Assembly (NCBI GenBank): GCA_903944555.1
Contig: CAJASG010000756.1
Location: 1-5,578, forward strand
Direction of reading: 5' to 3'
Length of the DNA: 5,578 nt
Source: an uncultured beta proteobacterium
GTDB taxonomy: Bacteria > Pseudomonadota > Gammaproteobacteria > Burkholderiales > Burkholderiaceae_C
In this document: positions 1 to 5,578 of the stretch, in pieces
Layout: the number at the start of each line of letters is the position of its first letter
Position numbering within the stretch: the stretch's first letter is position 1
The notes under the pieces: model-generated
What the model was told of the DNA's origin: nothing
The model's database searches: none
What the model saw: the letters and a program-made list of their open reading frames with translations, nothing else
Position numbers and translations under genes: made by a program

Positions 1-713
1 GCAAGATGGGGGTCAGCTTCGCCCTGGACGACTTTGGCACCGGTTATTCATCGCTGACCTACCTGAAACGCTTGCCGGCAAAGATACTCAAGATCGACCA
101 AAGCTTTGTGCGCGACATGCTGGACGACCCGGATGACCTGGCGATTTTGGAAGGCGTCATCGGCCTGGCCAATGCGTTCCGCCGCGATGTGATCGCGGAG
201 GGCGTGGAAACCGTGGAGCATGGCGAAATGCTGTTGCGCCTGGGCTGCGACCTGGCGCAGGGCTACGGCATTGCGCGCCCCATGCCGGCCCAGGCACTGC
301 CCGGCTGGGTTACCGCATGGGCACCGGACACGACCTGGGGCTCACTCAACTCGGTGCAGCGCGAAGATTTTCCCTTGCTGTTTGCCGGGGTCGAGCACCG
401 CGCCTGGAGCAAAGCCATGGAAGACTTCCTGCGGGGAACGCGCGAAGCCCCTCCGGCCCTCAACCCCGACCAATGCCACTTTGGCCAGTGGCTGGCCAAA
501 GAAGGCCTGACCCGAAACGGCACCGATACCCGCTTCAAGACCATAGACCAACTGCACCAGCAGGCGCACGCCCTGGGGGGTGCGCTGTGTGACCTGCACA
601 GCGATGGTCAAAGCGCACTGGCACTGGCGCGACTGGGGGAGCTCCATGCCATGCGGGACGCCTTGCTCGCACAACTGAAGGAGCTGCTTCCGAAGTCGGC
701 ACAGCCCACTTGA
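1..713 (+). CDS. EAL-domain c-di-GMP phosphodiesterase with C-terminal CZB zinc-binding domain (5' partial)
   Basis: This gene enters from the left edge. The reading frame is open to base 3, so the ATG at 6 is internal (it aligns with Met1061 of the downstream paralogue). Counting that Met as residue 1, residues 1-105 are the second half of an EAL phosphodiesterase domain, which hydrolyses c-di-GMP to pGpG in the cytoplasm. Visible EAL motifs are DDFGTGYSSL, the Lys of LKIDQSFV, the Glu residues of AEGVE, and QGYGIARPMP; the EAL signature itself lies off the window. Residues about 125-225 match the CZB (chemoreceptor zinc-binding) pattern: His131 in HRAW, Cys157 in CHFGQWL, then His184 and His188 spaced HxxxH. 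The Cys-to-His spacing of 27 equals what I recall for E. coli DgcZ. By family, CZB binds zinc with a 3His/1Cys site and can respond to zinc or thiol oxidants such as HOCl; that role here is inferred. An upstream GGDEF and sensor are likely but unseen. The stop is TGA at 711-713. Confidence 0.9.
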   Translation, partial: KMGVSFALDDFGTGYSSLTYLKRLPAKILKIDQSFVRDMLDDPDDLAILEGVIGLANAFRRDVIAEGVETVEHGEMLLRLGCDLAQGYGIARPMPAQALPGWVTAWAPDTTWGSLNSVQREDFPLLFAGVEHRAWSKAMEDFLRGTREAPPALNPDQCHFGQWLAKEGLTRNGTDTRFKTIDQLHQQAHALGGALCDLHSDGQSALALARLGELHAMRDALLAQLKELLPKSAQPT

Positions 714-715
714 AT

Positions 716-774
716 GCTATATTTTTAATAGCTGCTTGCGCACTATCCACGGGCTCAAAACACCTATTTGACCC
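716..774 (+). repeat. Dispersed intergenic repeat, copy A
   Basis: This 59-bp element starts two bases after the stop of the upstream gene. It aligns without gaps to 4369-4427 with 45 of 59 identical positions, including an exact 20-base block (724-743 against 4377-4396). Copy A has imperfect inverted-repeat arms, 727-737 and 758-768, with 9 of 11 positions pairing around a 20-base loop, so the transcript could fold. The core AATAGCTGCTTGCGCA resembles a short non-coding element that I recall as common between genes in Comamonadaceae genomes; I could not search for it. No transposase and no target-site duplication are visible. Its function is unknown; processing, attenuation or a miniature mobile element are possibilities. 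Confidence 0.75.
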
Positions 775-802
775 CTACTTAAGCCATAACATGTTCCGAA
801 TC

Positions 803-808
803 AAGGGG
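803..808 (+). promoter_or_regulatory. Shine-Dalgarno-like AAGGGG upstream of the sensor gene
   Basis: AAGGGG lies ten bases before an ATG at 819 that is out of frame with the sensor gene. The ATG chosen for the sensor gene (859) has no purine-rich element at normal distance; the bases before it are pyrimidine-rich (CGCTTATGGCCCTTACGT). The motif could serve a short overlapping ORF (819-1058), help initiation at 859 through coupling, or be chance. The 819 ORF has no recognisable protein family, so this is weak evidence for a real ribosome-binding site. Confidence 0.2.
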
Positions 809-858
809 TCGCTGCAAAATGGTGCCGATCGCCCCAGCCTCGCTTATGGCCCTTACGT

Positions 859-3800
859 ATGAATCTGCCCTCCCTTTTGCGACGCTCCCTCAAGACCCGG
901 GTGACCCTCTTTACGCTGGCCATTTTCGTGCTGAGCCTGTGGTCGCTGGCCTTTTACGCCAGCCGGATGTTGCGCCACGACATGCAGCAGCTCTTGGGGG
1001 CGCAGCAGTTTTCGGCCGCGTCCATTGCCGCCGACGACATCAACCGGGAGCTGAGTGAACGCCTTGAGGTATTGGGAAAACTGGCTGCAGCCGCCGCGCC
1101 CGCCCTGCAAGGCAAGGCGGGTGGGATGCAAAAATTTCTAGACCCCCAGATTGTCGGACACAGCCTGTTCAACGGGGGCATTCTCGCCTACCGGGCCGAC
1201 GGCACGGCGGTGGCAGACACGGGGCGCGGCGCAAGTCGGGTTGGCGTGAGCTACGCGGACGTGGGTTCAGTCGCCCTCGCACTCAAGGAAGGCACGCCCA
1301 ACATAGGCAAACCGGTCATCGGCAAACTGCTGGGCGCACCGGTGTTGGGCATGTCCGTCCCCATTCGTGGCACGGGTGGCAAAGTGATAGGCGCACTGTC
1401 CGGGGTGACCCAACTGGGTCAAGCCAATTTTTTGGATGAGGTGACACAGGGCCACTATGGCCGCACCGGCAGTTTCGTGCTGGTGGCCCCCCAGTACCGG
1501 TTGGTCGTCACCTCCAGCGACAAGAGCCGCATCATGACCCTGCTCCCCCCTGCCGGTAGTAATGCGGTGCTGGAACGATTTATTCAGGGTTATGAAGGCT
1601 CGGCAGTATTGACCAACCCGCTGGGCATGGAGGTGCTTGCATCCGCCAAGCGCGTGCCCGTGGCCAACTGGTATGTGATGGCCCAACTGCCAACGGCCGA
1701 GGCCTTTGCTCCCGTTGAAAACATGCAACTGCGCATGCTGCTGGCCGCACTGGTGCTGACCTTGCTTGCAGGTAGCCTGACCCGCTGGATGCTCAGACGC
1801 CAACTCGCCCCCCTGCTGTCCACCGTCGAGGCCTTGGCCGGGCAATCACACTCGAACGAACGGCCGCAGCCACTGCCTGTCGCACGCGAAGATGAAATTG
1901 GCCGACTCATTGGTGGCTTCAACCGCCTGCTCAGCACCCTGTCGCAACGGGAGATGTTGCTCAAACAGGTAATGGACACCTCCAGCGTCGCCATCTTTGT
2001 GGTGGACATGGACGGGCGCATCACGCAGGCCAACCAGCGCATGGCCGAGATGTTTGGGCGCCCACTGGAGACGCTGGTGGGCAGTGAATACGTATCGCTG
2101 GTACACCCATCCGAGCGCGACGTGGGACGCCAAAAAATGCGTGCCTTGCTGACCCGTGAAATCACGTCGGTTGACTTGGACCGGCTGTACTGGCGTGCCG
2201 ACCATACCGAGTTTTGGGGCCGCCTGACAGGCAATCGGTTTGTGGATGCCGAGGGCGTTGAGTGGGGCCTGGTGGGGGTGATTGCCGACATCGACGAGCG
2301 CAAACGGGTGGGCGCCGCGCTGCAGATCAGTGAACACCGCTACCGCACCATGATCGAATGGATGCCAGAAGCCATCGGTGTACACCGCGACGGGAAAGTG
2401 GTTTACCTCAACCCGACAGCAGTCACGCTGTTTGGCGCGCAGTCTGCCACCGAGCTGATCGGCACCCCCATCGTCGACCGGGTGCACCCGGACAGCCGGG
2501 CCTTCGCGCTGGCGCGCGCCCAAGCCGTTGCCGAAAGTGGACTTTCGGTTCCACTGGTGGAACAAAAATACCTCCGGTTGGATGGCTCTACGATCGACGT
2601 CGAAGTGCTGGCAACACGCATTGTTTTCGACGGGCAGGAGGCCAACCTGATTGCTGTGCACGACATTACGACCCGCAAACGGGACGAAGAAATACTCCAG
2701 CTATCGGCCAAAGTCTTCAGCCACGCCCGGGAAGCCATCATGATTACCGCGCCCGATGGCACCATCGTCGACGTCAACGCTTCCTTCACCCGCATCACCG
2801 GCTATGACCGGGACGAGGTGCTGGGCAAGAACCCGCGCCTGCTCAACTCCGGGCGCCAGGGCAAAGAGCATTACGCAGCCATGTGGCGCAGCCTGGAAGT
2901 ACAGGGCCACTGGTACGGCGAGGTCTGGAACCGGCGCAAGAACGGTGAGGTGTATGCCGAAATGCAGACCATCAGCGCCGTGCGCGACGCGAAGGGGGAA
3001 CTGCAGCATTACGTGGCCCTGTTCTCCGACATCACCGCCAGCAAGGTGCATGAGCAACAGCTGGAGCACATCGCCCATTTTGATGCCCTGACCGGCCTGC
3101 CCAACCGGGTGCTGCTGGCCGATCGGCTGCAACAGGCGTTGGCCCAAAGCCAGCGGCGCGGGGTGCGAACCGCCGTGGCCTTCCTCGACCTGGACGGTTT
3201 CAAAGCCATCAACGACAACCACGGGCACGACGCGGGCGACGAGTTACTGATCGCGCTGGCCACCCGAATGAAGCAATCCCTGCGTGACGGCGACACGCTG
3301 GCGCGCTTGGGGGGTGATGAATTTGTGGCCGTGCTGGTCGATTTGGTAGACACCGCTTCCTGCGTGCCCCTGTTGACCCGACTGCTCACGGCGGCGGCAC
3401 AACCGGTGCAGGTGGGGGAACTGACCCTGCAGGTATCGGCCAGCTTGGGCGTGACCTTTTACCCGCAAGCCGAAGAAGTGGATGCAGACCAACTGCTGCG
3501 CCAAGCCGACCAAGCCATGTACCAGGCCAAGTTGCTGGGCAAGAACCGCTTTCACCTCTTTGATACCGAACAAGACCGTAGCGTGCGCGGCCACCATGAA
3601 AGCCTGGACCGCATTCGGCGCGCGTTGGCCGAGCGTGAATTCGTGCTGCACTACCAGCCCAAGGTGAACATGCGCACCGGCCAAGTCATCGGCGCTGAGG
3701 CGCTGATCCGCTGGCAACACCCGGAACAGGGTTTGCTGGCACCGGCCGCTTTCCTGCCGGTGATTGAAGACCACCCGCTGGCCATCGACATCGGCGAATG

Positions 3801-4431
3801 GGTGATTGACACGGCCCTGACCCAGCTGGAAAGCTGGCAGGACGCGGGGCTAGACATGGTGCTCAGTGTCAACGTGGGCGCGCGCCAGTTGCAGCACGAA
3901 GACTTCGTCGAGCGGCTGCGCACGATTTTGGCCGCGCATCCCAAGGTATCGCCGGCACGGCTGGAATTGGAGGTGCTGGAAACCAGCGCGCTGGAGGACA
4001 TCACCGGGGTCTCGCAAGTGATCGCGACCTGCCGTGCGATGGGCGTGACGTTTGCGCTGGATGACTTTGGCACCGGCTACTCGTCGCTCACCTACCTCAA
4101 ACGCTTGCCCGTAACACTACTCAAAATCGACCAGAGCTTTGTGCGCGACATGCTGGACGACGCCGATGATTTGGCTATTTTGCAGGGCGTGATTGGCCTG
4201 GCCAACGCCTTCCACCGCGAGGTCATTGCCGAAGGCGTGGAATCGATTGCGCATGGCGAATTGCTATTGCAACTGGGCTGCGATCTGGCGCAGGGCTATG
4301 GCATTGCCCGCCCGATGCCTGCAGCACAGTTCCCGGCCTGGTGTGCCGCCTGGCCACATGATGAATCCGCTATCTATTTAATAGCTGCTTGCGCACATTC
4401 CACGGGGCCTAGAGGCACTTTTCACCCATAA
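859..4431 (+). CDS. Membrane multi-sensor dual GGDEF/EAL c-di-GMP enzyme (dCache-HAMP-PAS3-GGDEF-EAL)
   Basis: Complete 1190-residue inner-membrane protein that makes and/or degrades c-di-GMP. Order: TM1 about 14-36; dCache-like periplasmic domain about 37-288 (ligand unknown); TM2 about 293-312; HAMP about 313-365 with DEIG at 345-348; PAS1 about 368-483; PAS2 about 491-608; PAS3 about 615-733, which carries the GKNPRLLNSGR and WNRRKNGE signatures of a common PAS type; GGDEF 735-902; EAL 915-1154. The cyclase site is intact (LDLDGF 776-781, GGDEF 818-822), as is the inhibitory site RxxD, Arg809/Asp812. The phosphodiesterase residues are also present: EALIRW 947-952, Asn1005, Glu1038, Asp1068/Asp1069, Lys1089, Glu1125/Glu1128, Gln1145. 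Both activities are therefore possible; which one dominates cannot be read from sequence. The start at 859 puts a short basic leader (LLRRSLKTR) directly before TM1, but no good SD precedes it. Residues 1171-1190 are encoded by repeat copy B. Its EAL is a close paralogue of the upstream gene's. The stop overlaps the convergent cytochrome gene by 23 bp. Confidence 0.95.
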   Translation: MNLPSLLRRSLKTRVTLFTLAIFVLSLWSLAFYASRMLRHDMQQLLGAQQFSAASIAADDINRELSERLEVLGKLAAAAAPALQGKAGGMQKFLDPQIVGHSLFNGGILAYRADGTAVADTGRGASRVGVSYADVGSVALALKEGTPNIGKPVIGKLLGAPVLGMSVPIRGTGGKVIGALSGVTQLGQANFLDEVTQGHYGRTGSFVLVAPQYRLVVTSSDKSRIMTLLPPAGSNAVLERFIQGYEGSAVLTNPLGMEVLASAKRVPVANWYVMAQLPTAEAFAPVENMQLRMLLAALVLTLLAGSLTRWMLRRQLAPLLSTVEALAGQSHSNERPQPLPVAREDEIGRLIGGFNRLLSTLSQREMLLKQVMDTSSVAIFVVDMDGRITQANQRMAEMFGRPLETLVGSEYVSLVHPSERDVGRQKMRALLTREITSVDLDRLYWRADHTEFWGRLTGNRFVDAEGVEWGLVGVIADIDERKRVGAALQISEHRYRTMIEWMPEAIGVHRDGKVVYLNPTAVTLFGAQSATELIGTPIVDRVHPDSRAFALARAQAVAESGLSVPLVEQKYLRLDGSTIDVEVLATRIVFDGQEANLIAVHDITTRKRDEEILQLSAKVFSHAREAIMITAPDGTIVDVNASFTRITGYDRDEVLGKNPRLLNSGRQGKEHYAAMWRSLEVQGHWYGEVWNRRKNGEVYAEMQTISAVRDAKGELQHYVALFSDITASKVHEQQLEHIAHFDALTGLPNRVLLADRLQQALAQSQRRGVRTAVAFLDLDGFKAINDNHGHDAGDELLIALATRMKQSLRDGDTLARLGGDEFVAVLVDLVDTASCVPLLTRLLTAAAQPVQVGELTLQVSASLGVTFYPQAEEVDADQLLRQADQAMYQAKLLGKNRFHLFDTEQDRSVRGHHESLDRIRRALAEREFVLHYQPKVNMRTGQVIGAEALIRWQHPEQGLLAPAAFLPVIEDHPLAIDIGEWVIDTALTQLESWQDAGLDMVLSVNVGARQLQHEDFVERLRTILAAHPKVSPARLELEVLETSALEDITGVSQVIATCRAMGVTFALDDFGTGYSSLTYLKRLPVTLLKIDQSFVRDMLDDADDLAILQGVIGLANAFHREVIAEGVESIAHGELLLQLGCDLAQGYGIARPMPAAQFPAWCAAWPHDESAIYLIAACAHSTGPRGTFHP
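4369..4427 (+). repeat. Dispersed repeat, copy B, forming the 3' ends of two convergent genes
   Basis: Second copy of the element at 716-774, in the same orientation, with 45 of 59 positions identical and an exact 20-base block at 4377-4396. Unlike copy A it is translated: on the plus strand it encodes residues 1171-1189 of the sensor protein, with the TAA at 4429-4431 just past its edge. On the minus strand it contains the TAG (4409-4411) and the last codons of the cytochrome gene. The inverted-repeat arms are less well preserved than in copy A. It abuts the end of the conserved EAL region with only about 15 bases between. Confidence 0.75.
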
Positions 4432-5578
4432 TTTTGGGTGACTTGCGGCAGTATTCATCCCGTGCGGCCGCGTAGACATAAGCGTAGCGGGCGTTGCCCG
4501 GCTCCAGCCGCGTGGCCTGCTGCAGGGCCGCCAGTGCGTCGGCACTGCGGTGTTGCCGGTGCAGCGACAGGCCCAGCACATGGTGGGCCAACGCGTGGCG
4601 CGGCTCCCGCTGGATGACCGCCCGCACCAGCGCCTGTGCGTCGGCCTCGCGCCCCATTTCCCGGTACACATCGGCCAAGTTGAGGGACGAGGTAGCCAGT
4701 GTGGGGGCAATCTCCAGTGCCTGCTTCAGCACTGCTTCCGCCTTGGGCAGGTCCCCTTGGTCGGCATACAGCAGGCCCAGGTTGTTGAAGGACTCGGGGC
4801 GGTCGGCGTTGAACTGCTGGGCCGCGATGTACTCACCCAGTGCCACCCCAAACCGCGCCTGGTCTTGTGCACTCCATGTCGACTGTGGCAAACCGACGAG
4901 CCAGCGCGCCGCAGCCATGCGCACCCCTTTGACGGCATCGCCCACCAAGGCCAGCAACAGGCTGCTGCGCACGGCCGCTGGCGCCTGTGCCAGTGCGTCC
5001 ACCGCCGTACTGCGCAGCAATGGGTCGGCATCGGCCAACATGGCGCGCACCGATTCCAGTTCCGTCAGATTCAGATCGGGGGGCATGCGGGCCAAGGCGC
5101 TGGCACGGGCCATGGCAGGTTGCTGCGGATCGGCCATCACCCCCAGCAACTGCTGTCGGGCATCCGGGGCACCGGTGTCGCTGGCATGCAAGGCCTCGGC
5201 CAAGGGCATGGGGCGCTGGTGCAACTGCGGATACCAGCGCCTGGCCGACTGCGCGGCCCAGGCCGTGGTCTTGTCGGCATGGCATTGATTGCAGGCATTG
5301 GGCGTGCCCAGGCGCTGCGACAAGTCGGGCCGGGGCACGCGAATGCTGTGGTCGTGGCGCGGGTCGACCGTCATGTAGGTGGTGGTCGGCATGTGGCAAT
5401 TGGCACACGCCGCCCCGGGAGAACCTGCCGGGTGAAAGTGGTGGCTGGGCGCGTCGTACTTGGCGACCGCGTGGCATTGGGCGCAGACCTGGTTGCCGGG
5501 GGCTTTGAGCTTGGCGGTGTGCGGGTCATGGCAATCGCTACAGGTCACACCTTTTTGCGCCATCTTGCTTTGCAGGAA
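4409..5578 (-). CDS. Multiheme c-type cytochrome with HEAT-like and TPR domains (5' partial, 3' end probably truncated)
   Basis: The frame is open through the right edge (FLQSK precedes the Met at 5563), so that Met is probably internal and the N-terminus, with export signal and possibly more hemes, lies outside. Counting Met as 1, covalent heme motifs are CSDCH 8-12, CAQCH 27-31, CANCH 53-57 and CNQCH 91-95. Nearby His residues (15, 41, 42, 44, 70, 72) are candidate distal ligands. This is the doubled-CXXCH/cytochrome c554-like pattern, implying an exported electron-transfer protein; its partner and substrate are not recognisable. Residues about 135-245 look like HEAT-type helical repeats, and about 256-356 form three TPRs (NNLGLLYADQGDLPKAEAVL; LNLADVYREMGREADAQALV; HVLGLSLHRQHRSADALAAL), suited to protein-protein contact. 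A fourth TPR begins at about 357 but ends after one helix; the last residues (379-384) are encoded in or at the edge of repeat copy B. It converges on the sensor gene and shares 23 bp with it. Confidence 0.88.
   Translation of the reverse strand, partial: FLQSKMAQKGVTCSDCHDPHTAKLKAPGNQVCAQCHAVAKYDAPSHHFHPAGSPGAACANCHMPTTTYMTVDPRHDHSIRVPRPDLSQRLGTPNACNQCHADKTTAWAAQSARRWYPQLHQRPMPLAEALHASDTGAPDARQQLLGVMADPQQPAMARASALARMPPDLNLTELESVRAMLADADPLLRSTAVDALAQAPAAVRSSLLLALVGDAVKGVRMAAARWLVGLPQSTWSAQDQARFGVALGEYIAAQQFNADRPESFNNLGLLYADQGDLPKAEAVLKQALEIAPTLATSSLNLADVYREMGREADAQALVRAVIQREPRHALAHHVLGLSLHRQHRSADALAALQQATRLEPGNARYAYVYAAARDEYCRKSPKIMGEKCL
4422..4441. terminator. Short hairpin at the convergent gene junction, possible weak bidirectional terminator
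   Basis: TCACCCA at 4422-4428 pairs perfectly with TGGGTGA at 4435-4441 around a six-base loop (TAATTT). It lies at the 3' ends of two converging genes, where a shared terminator is expected. However, it overlaps coding sequence of both genes and no clean U-run follows on either strand (GAAAAGT leftward, CTTGCGG rightward), so intrinsic termination would be weak at best. It may be a chance palindrome or the edge of the repeat. Confidence 0.25.

Noticed and set aside
768..795. TTGACC at 768-773 as a -35 box for the sensor gene
   Set aside because: No good -10 follows at 16-18 bases. The only TATAAT-like hexamer (CATAAC, 785-790) is 11 bases away, and TTGACC is part of the repeat's right edge.
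714..858. Riboswitch (for example a c-di-GMP-binding type) in the gap before the sensor gene
   Set aside because: The gap is only 145 bp and 59 bp of it is the repeat. I see no conserved riboswitch core or terminator helix.
819..1058. ORF at 819-1058 as a real small protein
   Set aside because: It overlaps the sensor gene's TM1 and Cache coding region in another frame and shows no family features; only the SD-like motif supports it, so it is kept as a finding rather than a gene.
1267..2661. Long minus-strand open frames (1267-1845, 1590-2303, 1846-2661) opposite the sensor gene
   Set aside because: They lie antisense to well-supported Cache/HAMP/PAS coding sequence, overlap each other in different frames, and have no recognisable domains. 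Such open frames are expected in GC-rich genes.
4494..5508. Plus-strand open frames opposite the cytochrome gene
   Set aside because: Low-complexity Arg/Ala/Ser-rich translations antisense to a gene with clear heme and TPR motifs; these are shadows.
5561..5563. Met at 5563 as the true start of the cytochrome gene
   Set aside because: The frame stays open to the window edge with plausible coding residues (FLQSK), and the first heme motif comes only seven residues later with no export signal, so the start must lie upstream.

Overview
The window is GC-rich, densely coding bacterial DNA. It most resembles a beta-proteobacterium of the family Comamonadaceae (Rhodoferax/Polaromonas-like). This placement rests on three things: the codon style, a large multi-sensor GGDEF/EAL protein beside a multiheme cytochrome with TPRs, and two copies of an intergenic repeat with the core AATAGCTGCTTGCGCA, which I recall as frequent in that family. 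It comes from memory and was not searched.

Layout. (1) Bases 1-713, plus strand: the 3' part of a c-di-GMP phosphodiesterase-type gene, containing the last half of an EAL domain followed by a C-terminal CZB-type zinc-binding domain. (2) Bases 714-858: a 145-bp gap holding repeat copy A, an SD-like AAGGGG and no convincing promoter. (3) Bases 859-4431, plus strand: a complete 1190-residue membrane sensor with the order TM, dCache-like periplasmic domain, TM, HAMP, three PAS domains, GGDEF, EAL. The signature residues of both output domains are intact, including the inhibitory RxxD site. (4) Bases 4369-4427: repeat copy B, which supplies the last 20 residues and nearly the stop of the sensor gene, and the last residues and stop of the gene coming from the other side. 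(5) Bases 4409-5578, minus strand: the 3' part of a multiheme c-type cytochrome with four visible CXXCH motifs, a HEAT-like middle and TPRs. It converges on the sensor gene with a 23-bp overlap and runs off the right edge.

How they fit together. The two plus-strand genes are tandem paralogues: 86 of 105 aligned EAL residues are identical. Both act on c-di-GMP, but they differ in sensory inputs, with a zinc/redox-type CZB tail on the first and a periplasmic Cache plus PAS domains on the second. The cytochrome belongs to a separate, convergent unit, and nothing here ties it functionally to c-di-GMP. The most unusual spot is the convergent junction, where a dispersed repeat forms the 3' ends of both genes and the cytochrome seems to stop inside a TPR. 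I found no tRNA, rRNA, CRISPR array, transposase or phage gene, and no clearly new system.
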